Of a DNA stretch of 64,000 nt, positions 26,401 to 38,010 are shown piece after piece. The notes beneath the pieces were generated by a model. The model did no database searches, had not been told where the DNA came from, and saw only the letters and a program-made list of their open reading frames with translations. Numbering within the stretch: the stretch's first letter is position 1; every line of letters starts with the position of its first letter. This DNA comes from Trogon surrucura (taxonomy: Eukaryota; Chordata; Aves; Trogoniformes; Trogonidae): contig CM036618.1 in NCBI GenBank assembly GCA_020746105.1, positions 90,886,122-90,950,121 of the forward strand. The letters are read 5' to 3'. The position numbers and the translations under genes were made by a program.

Positions 26401-29400
26401 AATTCTGACAATATTTTATATGCTCTTCAATATCCATTCCTGAAAGGCAGTGGTGGTTAGTCAGTCACCCATCCCAAGGCTCTCAAGAGCTTTTTCTTGG
26501 CCTCTTACAGAGTGAAAATTGCTTTGAGGGTACCTCACTGTGTAAAGGATTAAGCAAGGGAGATACTGCCTTGAGACTGGATCTTCTGGTGACTAAGTAT
26601 ACTGAGCAGCATAAGCTGCTTGGGTGGAGACACTGTTTTCCTGTTTGTATAGCACTGTCCTTGACCTTTTTAATGAAGTATATTAACTTTACACATAACA
26701 AACTTGATTTGCATCTATGAAAAGCAGTTTCATTAACCAAATTAAAGCAGAAGAGAAGACTGAAAACAAAAATATATTTGGCTGTGGCATTCTGGGGAAT
26801 CGTTATTTTGCCATCTTTTAGAACTTCTTGCTCAAACCACAGTGTTGCATCTTGGTAGTTTTCCTTAATCTGGAGACAAAGAAAAAAAAGTTCTTTCTAC
26901 TCATTTAGATTTTTAAAATTTTTTATTATTTCCAGCTCTTCTTTTCACTTTTAGATGGCTATTGTTTTCTCCCGTGCCTTTGCATTTGAACCTTCTTGTA
27001 CCTTGACCTGTCTTCCTGATGTTTATGAGGCAACCACCTCAACACTTCATCTCTGTGACAAAGTATGCTTCAGAAAATTAATGGTTCTGATCAATCCAAC
27101 CTGTGCAATTCCAGGATTATTCACTGATCAGTAATGAACACCTGCAGGAGATATCATAATTTACGTCATATCAAAGGTCATAACTCAACTTAATTATTCT
27201 TGGAGCTATTCCAGTGTAGGTGTACTTTTCCTTACATTCTTTATAAAATTCAAGTCTAACTTTAAAAATTATGACTACCTTATAAAGTAATGTGTGATGA
27301 AAGGTTTAGTTAATTTTATTATTACTATATGCTGTCAGGGAATAATTGTGTACAAACATCAGTGTAAAGCATCATAAATTAAAGACACATTTGCATTATA
27401 TAACTTATTTCAGGGAAAAATCTTTCTTTTTTTCTGTTACACAAATACCAATCTTTACCAGAGAGGAGTATCAAGAATTTCCTCTGCATTATGTTTTTTA
27501 ATCAGCTTTAATGTCTACATACTAAAAAGATTTAGTATTCCTGATAGATGAGCTTGAATTCCATCCTTCAAAAACTTGTAGGACTTCATGAAGATCGTTG
27601 TAAATGTGTTTCTCTCTTGACTAAAGCAAGAAACTGAGATAAGGGTTCCCACTGCTGTGCAAAGGTTAGATCTGACTGTGAGTAAATGCTTAAATCTTGT
27701 GACACTGGTATTCTGCTGACAAAGACAACCTCTAGAGGTTGTGTAAAGATCTAGCATTTCTTTTTCTATATTCTGAATGACGAAAAAACTTGCACCCTTT
27801 TTGTTTCAGATGCAAAATTTGTATAAAAGTGGAGAGGTGAGAGCCATGAACCTGATGACCTTCATCTTACTTAAACTGAGAACTGTTGTTTGGAAAAATA
27901 AGGGTCTTGGGTTGCATTGGGCTTCTTTGGCCAAATTCCCCTGAAGTTCTCCAAGACTCCAATCTATCTCTGAAGTATTAAGGAACATGCCCTCTAACAA
28001 ATGAGCATTAACCTGATAGAATAAATAAGGAAATACTTAGCTTAGCCATATCTGGTTAAGTCTCTATTTTGCAGTCTTAAATGCAACTTTACAAAGACAG
28101 AAAAGAAAGCATTTAAGTAAAGCAAAAATCCCTTCTGTGGTCTGCCTTCAGTATATTATGTCATTAGAGATGGGAAGATTGTATTTCAGACCCATGGAAG
28201 TAGTGTAAGAAAAAAGAATAAGTTAATGTGCTCATCTGCTCTTCAAAAAAAAAAAAAACCTTTCTCTAAACGTTGATACCTCTAAAAGAAAGTGGTTTTC
28301 AGAGCGCACGTGAGGAGTACATCTGGAGGAGCGCTTTTCAGCAGCTGCCCTCTGTATAACCTGTACTTGGTAGTGGTGTGGATGTTTCAGCTGGAGATCA
28401 GCCTTCCTTGAAACATCGCTCTGAAAGCCAGCCCTTTGGATATCACCCATCCTATTATTCTGCTGAAGAATCTCAATTATATTTTCCTTTCTTTCTATTT
28501 TGATCTTGCTTTGGCTGTTATAATAATGGTGGGGTTTGCAGGGTTTTTTTTTCTTCCTTGTGTTTTGATGACAAAAGTCATCATTTTTTGTTTCCTCTAA
28601 CCTCTGCAGTGGTAAATGACCCTGGTATTTCAGAGTATATTAAGAGTAATCTTTCTGGCACTTCTTGTTTCAAAAAGAACAAAAAAAACCTAATCACTCT
28701 CAAAATAGTAAATTCAATGACAGTTAATGTAATGACCATTATTTATCTCTGTACTGGAGAAACTGAGATGCCAGCAATCCAGCATCTCCTTTGCGCCACA
28801 AGAAACTGATAAAACATGATAGTGACCTTAAGAGATGGGTCTTTTAGTCTAGTATTTCTAAGCTTAGATCACATCTTAAGGTATTATATTTTTTAAAAGC
28901 AGGTCTTAAATACCAATTGACAACAAACAGCATAAAGAATAAAAGCTGCTAATATATTTCAGCCTTTCAGTTGTATTTAAAATAAGTACAGGAGATACAA
29001 AGATGTTTAATATTGAACAGAAACCTATATTGAACAGAAACCTCTTAACTCCATATAATGTGTTGAAACTCTGTGTTATTTTAAATGTTTTATTAAAAGC
29101 CAAGAGAGTCACGGATGTTGGACTCCTTTGGCTGTTCATCTGCTCATAAAATCATGTTAGGTTAGGGTACAGGTAGTATTCCCCAAGTTCTTGAATGGAA
29201 CTGAAGACATCCAGTAGTGTCTGCTTCTTATGGTTTGGGTCATTAGTGGTGAATTCTGTCAAATATTTTAAAATTGGGATTATTTGAAGGTAAGGCTTGC
29301 TAGTATAAAAAAAAAATTATGAATATTTAGTCTGCTAAAGATGAGTTTGGCTGGTATAAAGAGTTTTCATGTTGTGCTAACCTGCATGTGTCCTTCTCAG

Positions 29401-29557
29401 GGGAGGAGCTCTGCACCGGCCTCATCTCGGGCTGTTCCTTGGACTGTTCCTTCGGCTTCCAGACTGACGTCCACAACTGTGAGATCTGTCAGTGCCGACC
29501 ACGGCCTAAGAAGTGCAAACCCATTGTATGTGACAAGTACTGTCCCTTTGGATACTT
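29401..29557 (+). CDS. CRIM1: CRIM1 exon 9: antistasin-like repeats 2 and part of 3
   Basis: A 157-bp exon entering in phase 1 and leaving in phase 2. The donor GTACGT at 29,558 was chosen because it joins GGATACTT to the G of the next exon, giving GYLKNKHGC, which matches the family. It encodes EELC...SGCSLDCSFGF, then VHNCEICQCRPRPKKC and IVCDKYCPFGYL. The cysteine spacing C-x-I-C-x-C is that of antistasin-like repeats. Reading on past the donor gives an open frame for about 30 more residues, but this lacks family similarity and is intron. Confidence 0.95.
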
Positions 29558-30502
29558 GTACGTATTCTCATTCCGAAAGCATATTTAATACAATACGTAT
29601 TGAAAATAGGCAACATGCATTTTTTCGAAAAGTATTTGATGAACAAGATGAAAAAGCTACTTAACAGGCTATGTCTTTTGCAAGTAGCTTTCTGAAATTG
29701 TTTGCATGTTCTGCTGTGATACTTTTTCATTTCATAGACCATTTATTTTATTCACATGATTTTCTAATATGTCAAGGTTTTCTTTTTAATATTGATATGA
29801 CAGCAGACTAGTTTTAGTGAGACATTTGTGGTAGTTACTTTACAGAATTTGCAAAGAACAATACTGTCTCTTATTTTTTTCTAAATGTGTTCAAAACCTG
29901 TATGTTTCTGGAGTTCTTTCTCCATAAAAGGAAATATTTGCATTATTCATTTGTGGAAAAGGTGATGAAAACTGGGCACCTCTTTTGTCACACCAAAATT
30001 CCTTAGTAATCAGTCTGCTACCTTTGTAGATGGGTCCAAGCCATATTACTGCCTGGTTTTCATAACAGTTTTCATTTCTACCTCATGACAGCTGATCTTC
30101 AGATAATGTTCATATGCAATTTATTTTCTTAGGATTTGCAGGAAAGTTAACTAATGTTGCAACTCTTAGTGTTTGATACTAATACTCCATTAATTTCTGA
30201 TTCATTTCAGAGTTCTGTTTCACACTTGTTCATAAATGCTGCAGGTTTTTATAACAATAACATGTACTGTAGTATGTCCTTCTCTTAGTATGCAATTTTA
30301 ATAAAGTTCAGGAGAATCAAAATATGATAGAACGTGAATGACCAGAGAGGTTACCAGTGATTTTTTTTTTTTTAAATAAAAATCAAACTGTAACATAGTG
30401 ACATTCTCAGAGATTTAATCAGCTCTGCTGATAGATAATGCCGGTGAGCCATTTATATTTTTCTCCAGTTGTGCTGGCAAAGTTAAAAAAAAAAAAAAGA
30501 AT

Positions 30503-30507
30503 GCCAG
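30503..30507. repeat. Target-site duplication GCCAG, left copy
   Basis: Five bases directly before the TG of the solo LTR, identical to the five directly after its CA. Confidence 0.85.
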
Positions 30508-31692
30508 TGTCGTGGGTTGACCCTGGCCAGCCGCCAGGTACCCACACAGCCGCTCACTCACTCCCCCCTTCACTACTGAACAGGGGGAGAAAATATCTCC
30601 AAGGGTTCAGGGTTTGAGATAAGGACAGGGAGATCACTCTCATTTACCGTCCAGGGCAAAACAGACTCAATTTTAGGGAAATTAGGTACATTTATTAAAA
30701 GAACTAATCAGAGAGGAGTAGTGAGAAGTGAGAGAGAGCAAACAAATCTTAAACAGAACACCTTCCCCCCATCCCTCCCTTCTTCCTGGGCTTAACATCA
30801 ATCCCGGTTTCTCCACCTCCTCCCCCCGAGCGGCACAACGGGACAGGGAATGGGGGCTGCGGTCAGTTCATCCGATGTTGGTTCCACCGCTTCTTCACTC
30901 CGGGGGAGGACTCTTCACTCTTCCCCAGGGCCACTGTGGGGTCCCTCTCACGGGAGACAAGCTTCACGCTCTCTTCTCCGCGTGAGTCGTCCCACGAAGG
31001 GCAATTCATCACAACTTGCCCAACGTGAGACACCTCACGAGGGGCAGCCCACCCCTCGTGAGTCTGAGGCGCAGTCCTTCGGGGGAAACTGCTCCAGCGT
31101 GAGCCACCCACAACGTCCCAAAAGTCCCACTGGCCAACCTGCTCCAGCGTGGGCATTCCCTCTTCCACGGGCTACAGGTTCTGGCAGCAACTCGCTCTGA
31201 TGTGGGCTTCCCACGGGCTACAGTCCCCTTTCAGGCATCCACCCACACGGCGTGGAGTCCTCGGTGGACATCTACGCGGTGATCCTCACGGTGGACTTCT
31301 GCACCTCGCCCATGGGCTGCAGGGGGACAACCCGCTTCACCATGGTCTTCACCACGGACCCGGGGGACTCCTTCTGCTCCGGCGCCTGGAGCTCATCCTC
31401 CCCCCCCTCCTTCTTCACTGACCTTGGTGTCTGTACAGACTCTCACTCCTCCATCTCTGTGCCAGCTGTTATGGCGCAGTTCTTTTTCCCGTTCTTAAAT
31501 ATGTTTTTCACAGAGGCGTTCCTCTGCTATCACCTTACTGATAGGCTCAGCCTTGGCCAGCGGCGGGTCCCTCTTTGTAGCCGGCTGGCATTGGCTCTAT
31601 CAATCTTGGGGAGCTTCTAGCAGCTTCTTACAGAAGCCACCCTGCAGCTCCCCCCCCCCGCCGCTGAAATCTGGCCAGGCCAAACCAAAACA
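30508..31692. mobile_element. Solo LTR of an avian endogenous retrovirus (ERVL-like by TSD length)
   Basis: A 1,185-bp element starts TGTCGTGGGTTGACCC and ends CCAAACCAAAACA, so it has the TG...CA termini of an LTR. It is flanked on both sides by the 5-bp direct repeat GCCAG (30,503-30,507 and 31,693-31,697). It is GC-rich against its surroundings and resembles LTRs widespread in bird genomes that begin TGTCGTGG and carry a GGCGCCTGGAGC block. No internal retroviral sequence is present, so it is the product of LTR-LTR recombination. A 5-bp duplication fits the ERVL class. The open frames inside are incidental, and orientation was not settled. Confidence 0.88.
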
Positions 31693-31697
31693 GCCAG
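31693..31697. repeat. Target-site duplication GCCAG, right copy
   Basis: Five bases directly after the terminal CA of the solo LTR, matching the left copy. Confidence 0.85.
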
Positions 31698-34629
31698 AAT
31701 ACCAGCCTTACACCTTCATTTAATCTTCATGCTATTCTTAGCCACAGAGTAGTGTTCCACTTCGTTGAATGTGCTGGCTGACCTCTCTCTTATTGCCCAT
31801 GTAGCTCTTGCATTGTGCATGGTGCTAAACAGGAGGTGGCATTACATCAAACAAAAAGCAGATCCATATCCCACAAAAAAATAATGGCACGGCTATGCTG
31901 CAATACACAGTCACACACACACCAAAAAAAAAAAAAAGAAACAAAAACTTTAAAGAATAAGTTTGCCTTGAAAACATTGAGGCAGGCATTGAGAATGGAT
32001 GCCTGACTTGTATCCTTGAGGCATCCTTAGTGTAATTTGAAAATACCTACATAACAGGAGTCCAGCAAAACAAAGTAAAGTAATACCATTTAATATAATC
32101 CTGCATCTATTTCTTGCGATACAGAATCAAGCTTGCCTCTGGTTAAATAATAGAAGGTTTTGCCGGAAACAGTACCCATGAGAGAGATAGGATTGAATTG
32201 GGACAAAATGAGGGAAAGACAACAAAGATTAAATCAAACTTAACTTCCATCCCTGAAACTCAGAGTTTAATAAATGAGAGAGGAAAAGTAAGAATTTTAA
32301 ATTAAAAGGTAAATAAAATTATCTTCAGGCATGTTGATTTCAAGAGTGCTGAGTGTTTGCTTACAGTCTTGCAAGTGAGAGAAAGTAGAGCAGGAAGGAA
32401 GTTACAGGAGGATGTCAATTTTGTCATCCATATTCTAGCTCTTAATGTATCGTCTGTAGCAGGGTTGATAACTTAATGCTATCAGGACAGAATCTAAGCC
32501 TTTTTTTTATCCACATGCTCAAGGAGCGTGTGCATGCATGTGCAGAGACAATTGGTATGTACAAAAGTTCTTACCATTTACTTAGTGTGCTTGAAGATTG
32601 TTCAGTTTGAAACAGGAAAAAGTTTTTTGAATTTTAAGTTACAAGTGCATAAAAAAATTTACAATTTTCAAGGCCATTTGCTTTAGCCTATTCAAACGTT
32701 TTAATAAAGGAAAGCCATTAAGAAATACTTAATGTCTTTTGTCATTGCTGTTTTAGACTTATGCCTAAATAGCTTGAATATATTCTTGAACCAAGGTCTA
32801 GGTGTTTACTTCTGTTCAGCTAGCCCGATTATTTGACTTTTCTGCAGTATCTAAAGCAGGCAAGTTTGTTTCTCCTTTTGGTTTCTTTCAGTTTGCTAAT
32901 ACCAGTTTTCTTCACTGGCAGTCCCAATGTAGATGTCACAATGAAGTGTTAAAAATGTTTTTCTAATGCTGATAAGGATTGTTCTAAAATATACTTAGCA
33001 AAGTATTTTACTAGTTAGGTTTTCTTGTGTAAATGTGTTAAGTTTACTGTTACATTCTTTTAGTTTATCGTACAATTCCTTTTCCAACCACATGGATTTA
33101 GGAAGAAACACTCTCATATAGCGAGCAGGTTTGTCTGGTTCGCTTGTATTAAACTGTAATTTTTGTTAGAGGACAGGGAGCAGTATTTTTACAACTTTAA
33201 ATGGAACATAGTAGAGACCTTAATAACCTGTCATGAACTGAATAGTTTTTTACCTTCAAAATTTTGAATCTTCAAGAAAAAGCAAATATTATTTTAAGAT
33301 AAGACAGTACGTTTTCATTCCTGGGCCTGTGCTCCTTGGGCGTGTGACTGGCAGTAATAGTCTGTATTTAAATCTACCTCGTAAGTGACCAGACCATGTA
33401 TAACTGCTAAAAAGAGTATTTTCTTTGGTCCTGTTTCCTTCCTTAGCTTTCAGTAAAGATGCACCACTTGCTTCTGCTTATGTATTTTTTCTTTGCAACT
33501 TCTGATTTTTACTTCCTTTTCTTAAGCAAAGGTTTTTCTGTACTGTTGTCTATTATGCTACTTTTAGTGTTGTTAATTGTTGAGTGGAGTTGGCTGTTCC
33601 ATGTGAACTGAATTAATTAATGAACTCTGATTAATTCGGAAACTTGTTGCTTGTTTTGAGAGGTCTGACTGTCATGGTCTCTCTCATGAGCTGTGAATTC
33701 ATTTTCTAGAGAAAGTTTTAAACAAAGGAGGAAGATCCTTATGTATAATTGGAAGATGGCCTGCAGCAGTGAATTTGACCTGTGATGTTAAGGGTTATAC
33801 TCTGACACACAAGTATAAATCATCAAGCATATCTTTTTGAGAAAAAAAATGGAAATAGTTCTATTAGCTTTCTCTTGTTGCAGTTTGTGAGATGTGCCTT
33901 TGGTATTTTGGAAGGCCTTCAAGGAGAAATCTCTAAAAAAGGGAAAGATAAGAACCCAAGAATGCAGCCTAATATACTTTGCACCATAATAAACTGATTT
34001 TCTTTGTTTGAGTGCAAGCCTCTTGGCCTAGAGAGTCCCTTAGTTTGCATGTACTATATCGTCCTGCTGATACCTATGCCTTAAAGTGATTATTGTTAAT
34101 AAATTTGTGGTGTCAGTAATAATCTAGCTGATTGTATTAGAGAAATTCAAAGATGTCCATGCCATATTCTTCAGTGTGGACATACCTGAAGTTTGCATTT
34201 ATGCTGGCTGTCTACCCAGAAATGGTTCAGTCTTCTGAAAGAAAATCAAAGAGAGCAGAAGAGAAAAGAGATAGCTGGGTCTAGTTTTATATAAAGGAAT
34301 TTATTAAATAACTTATTTTGCTAGAATGCTTTCCTGTAATAAAGGACTGATATCTTGGTTTCTGAGAACAATATGAAAAGGCCTATGAAAATTGTCCATG
34401 AGATGCAAGAATGCTTTAAACACAAAGATTCTTAGTGTTATGCAAGTATTTTTCAGCGTCAATCATGTGCCAAGAGTAATTCACTAAAGGATACAAATTT
34501 CAGGCACAAATTCCAGTGATTTTTCTAAGCTCATGGAGGAAGCAGCCAGTGTCTAAGAAATCATGTGTTCCTGTCACACAAGAGTTGGAAAAATTTAGAA
34601 AAATAATAAGGGGTTACGGTGTTGAAGAA

Positions 34630-35060
34630 GATCATAGAATCATAAAGGTTGGAAAGGACCTTAAGATCATCAAGTCCAACCTACAGCCCTACACCACCCT
34701 AACACTAAACCGTCTCCTGAAGTGCCACATCCAGCGATTTTTTTAAGCACGTCCAGGGATGGTGACCCCACCACCTCCTTTGGCAACCCATTCCAGTGCT
34801 TCACCACCCTTTCGGTGAAGTTTTTCTTGATATCCAATCTAAACTTCCCCTGGCTCAGCTTGAACCCGTTCCCTCTTGTCCTATCGCTATTCACCAGGGA
34901 GAAGAGGCCAACCCCCGTCTCACTACAGCTGCCTTTCAGGTAGTTGTAGAGAGCAATAATGTCACCCCTCAGTCTTCTCCAGGCTGAACAGCCCCAGCTC
35001 CCTAAGCCTCTCTTCCTTTGTAAGACTTACCCTCTAGTCCCCTGATCATTCTGGTTGTAA
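34630..35060 (-). mobile_element. CR1 LINE 3' fragment (antisense)
   Basis: The + strand begins ATCATAGAATCATAAAGGTTGG and runs through GGACCTTAAGATCATCAAGTCC to the reverse complement of the ORF2 C-terminal coding region. The minus strand reads [24 protein letters not shown] and SPSLDVLK. A few indels disrupt the frame, so it is inactive. It is antisense to CRIM1 in intron 9. Confidence 0.93.
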
Positions 35061-35349
35061 GACAGGCTGTATTTCTTGGATCCACTCTGTATACCTTTCA
35101 AATTTCAAATTTGTACACCTGATGAAGACTAAAATTAGAGAGTAATACACTTCAAAAGGGAAACTCAGATTGTCAGAAACGGGAAGTATGTGGAATTTAG
35201 TGAAAAGGAGGAAAAATGGTAGACAGGTTAAAGTTAAAAAGTGTAAATACTGGATCTTGCCATTTGAATCTATTCATTTGAAGTCCTAGATGTGATAAAA
35301 TGGCACCTTGAGCAGACGTTGACTTACAGGGTATCAGATCTGGACTGTT

Positions 35350-35480
35350 TAATAATTTGGCCAGGCCCTCCCCAGCCCAAGGCGTGCTGTCGGCCCGCCC
35401 TACCGTCCCCCCCTGCAGAGTTGTGCGAGGTCAGTGAAAACATCACACAGATTAAGATTGCTCCAAGGGCTGGCGCTGAA
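35350..35480. other. GC-rich patch in intron 9, unassigned
   Basis: About 130 bp much richer in C and G than its surroundings, with GGCCAGGCCCTCCCCAGCCC and GCCCGCCCTACCG. It does not match CR1 or the nearby LTR by eye. It could be a repeat remnant or a conserved non-coding element. Confidence 0.35.
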
Positions 35481-36867
35481 CCACACGGCTCATCTTCAAA
35501 TAGAATGCATTATGGAAAGAATAATGTTCAGCTGCTCACACTCTGTTTGCTGCAGACTAGTAAATTTTAGCCTGCATTTAGTATAGTGTCCTACAGAGGA
35601 AAATTACAGATTTTTGTGTTTTCTTTGCTTAGATAAGATGAAACAGACTATTTTCTTTCTCTTTTTTTTTCTTTAACTAGAGTGTGCATAAAACAGTTCT
35701 AATCAAAAATCTATGTAACAGAAGCATTTTACATACAACTGCAACTACAAATATAGTATGATAGCTGGGAGTAAGATAAAGATGGGGGGGGTTTAAGTCT
35801 ATTTCAAGCTGATAATAGTGTTTCAGGAACCCTGTCTTTGGAATAATTTTTCCTTTGTACACTTGAGAAAAACAGAACTTCCAACCTTTTTCAAGCTAAT
35901 TGGAAAATAATCTTCAATTTTAACCCTGGTTTTAAATGTAGAATGTAATTTAATTATGCACAATGCTTGCCTATTTTTTTTTAAATTGTGTTCATTTAGT
36001 AAGTCTTAAGATGATTATAATTTTTTTTTAATGGAAATGAGCACCCTAATGTTGCTACTCTCTGCAAAATATAAGAATAATTACACTGAATTAAATGAAT
36101 AACATTTAAAGATAACTATGTATGTAACGGTAGTATAAATGGCTAAAATTGTCATAAGAACTACTCTAAGATAATTTCACTTAAAGTGTTATTTTAGTGC
36201 TAAAATTAGTTAGATTTGCAGATGTATAGTACAGTTGTTCAGTTCTTTACTGTCACTCTTCCAAGTGTTTTTCTAAAATAGGAAGCCTGATACGACTTCC
36301 AAGCCTCCTATGACCTATCAAAAGCATGGGATGTAATGGAAGACAAATCTATGTTTTAGGGTAATGTTTTGGTCACAAAAAGGAGACTAAAGAAATAAGT
36401 ATTAAAATTATATTAAAGTGAAAAGTTAAGGAGTAGTCATCGTGTTAGTGATTTTTTTTTAACTTTCTTTAAGACTGTCAGATGTTGGTAATCGGAAAAT
36501 CTTGAGTTCGTGCATCTTGAAAGAAAACAAAAACCTTTTCACAATTGTCTGAAAAAAACCTGCTCAGTAGAGCTCACTGTTTGGAAGCTCTACGTGTTAA
36601 TGGAAAGAAACATTTCTTTTGATATTTAACAGGCTGTGGTTACAGGGATTAAGGAGGAAAAAATAGATGGATAGAAGGACAGAAGAAAGTCCTTCATTTT
36701 CCATCCTACTGTGTGATGATTTGATTTCCTCAGCCTTTTAACTAAAAATTAAATAAGCTTTTCTAGCTATTAACGTAATTTATTTCTTTCCTACTGCCCT
36801 AGATGTTATTTAACCTCTCACGTCTTTGTTTGAGGGGGAACTGGTGTATACGGTGTATATTACATGT

Positions 36868-37266
36868 CTTATGAGGAATGGCTGAGGGAACTGGGGTTGT
36901 TTAGCCTAGAGAACTGAAGGCTCAGGGCAGACCTTGCTCTCTACAACCACCTGAAAGGAGGTTATAGTGAGGTGGGTGTTGGTCTCCTTTCCCAAGTTAC
37001 TAGCGATAGGACAAGAGGAAATGGCCTCAAGTTGCACCTGGAGAGGTTTAGATGGGATATGAGGAAAGATTTCTTTACTGAAAGAGTGGTGAGGCATTGG
37101 AACAGGCTGCCCAGGGAACTGACGGAGTCACCGTCCCTGGAGGAGTTCAAAGAACCTGTAAACGTGGCACTTAAGGATATAGTTTAGTGGTCACGGTACT
37201 GTTGGGTTGATGGTAGTGTTGACTTGAATAGTTTAGAGGTCTTTTCCAACATTTGATTCTGCAATT
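36868..37266 (+). mobile_element. CR1 LINE 3' fragment (sense)
   Basis: Reads ATGAGGAATGGCTGAGGGAACTGGGG-type sequence, then encodes [27 protein letters not shown] and SPSLEEFK, all hallmarks of the CR1 ORF2 C-terminus. A degraded 3' tail ends near TTTGATTCTGCAATT. Frameshifts near the start show it is dead. Confidence 0.93.
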
Positions 37267-37888
37267 TAACAGTGTAGTATTCAAAGAGAGATCTGTCGGT
37301 TTCCTGATACATTTTTCCCTGTTTTAGTGAGTTCCTGTGTGTCTGCTACTTTTTATATGAGTTATTGGCATTCCACATGCTATTTTTCAAGTAGACTTTG
37401 TGTTTGCTTATTTAACATTTTTGGAAATTTCTGTGTAGTTTTAATATGCAAGAGAGGAAATCTACTATACTTTGCCTATTGTTGGAGGAAAAAAGTTAAC
37501 AATAATTTGTGTTATAGGAACATAGTAATTAAAACTACTTCCTACCTACCTCTCCAATTTCTTCAGTTTTAGAAGTTTTTCTTTCTACTTTCTCACTTGA
37601 AAAAAAGAATTGATCATCAATAGTAGTAACAAGCACATATGTCTATATTATCTGATATGGCTTGAAAGTACCAACTGCAGAGATTTTGCCAGTCATATGG
37701 AGTGAGCAGATATGAGGGATGGAATCCCGTACAGCCCACAGACCCACTGAGCCAATGGGTGACAGTTAAGGATAATTTTCTTTACTTGATGAGTGACTTC
37801 TCTAGGGGATGCTTTTGCTTTAACGATCATGACATGTAGATATTTAAAATGACCTGCTGATCTTTTACTAATTATTTTGGTTGTTTAG

Positions 37889-38010
37889 GAAGAACAAGCA
37901 TGGCTGTGAAATCTGTCGGTGTAAGAAATGCCCGGAACTGCCTTGTGGTAAAATCTGTCCATTGGGCTTCCAGCAGAACAGTCATGGCTGCGTTATCTGC
38001 AAGTGCAGAG
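37889..38010 (+). CDS. CRIM1: CRIM1 exon 10: antistasin-like repeats 3 and 4
   Basis: A 122-bp exon, phase 2 in and phase 1 out. The acceptor is TTGTTTAG and the donor GTAGGT. The first base completes the Leu codon split with exon 9, after which it reads KNKHGCEICRCKKC, LPCGKICPLGF and HGCVICKCR. Two consecutive antistasin-like cysteine patterns are visible. It is not frame-neutral alone: exons 9 and 10 would have to be skipped together to keep the frame. Confidence 0.96.

Larger units (their letters stand above)
18254..29400 (+). other. CRIM1: CRIM1 intron 8 (11.1 kb)
   Basis: Donor GTGAGT, acceptor CCTTCTCAG. It contains a short antisense CR1 3' end (about 21,617-21,718), a palindromic MITE-like element (about 23,300-23,400), a purine-rich stretch (about 20,560-21,050) and a GC-richer block (about 28,260-28,450). 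No exon of CRIM1 or other gene was found in the rest. Confidence 0.9.
29558..37888 (+). other. CRIM1: CRIM1 intron 9 (8.3 kb)
   Basis: This phase 2 intron interrupts an antistasin-like repeat. It carries a complete solo LTR (30,508-31,692), an antisense CR1 fragment (about 34,630-35,060) and a sense CR1 fragment (about 36,868-37,266). A GC-rich patch near 35,350-35,480 is unexplained. The remaining sequence is AT-rich without recognised features. Confidence 0.9.

Noticed and set aside
29005..29045. Tandem repeat of TATTGAACAGAAACC
   Set aside because: A two-copy local duplication of about 17 bp without further context, common in introns.
29558..29664. Extension of CRIM1 exon 9 into the open frame after GYL
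   Set aside because: The GTACGT donor joins in phase to exon 10 and restores GYLKNKHGC; the extension has no cysteine pattern.
30728..31620. Overlapping open frames of 85-122 residues inside the solo LTR
   Set aside because: They are GC-driven, overlap in several frames, lack known domains and lie within a non-coding LTR.
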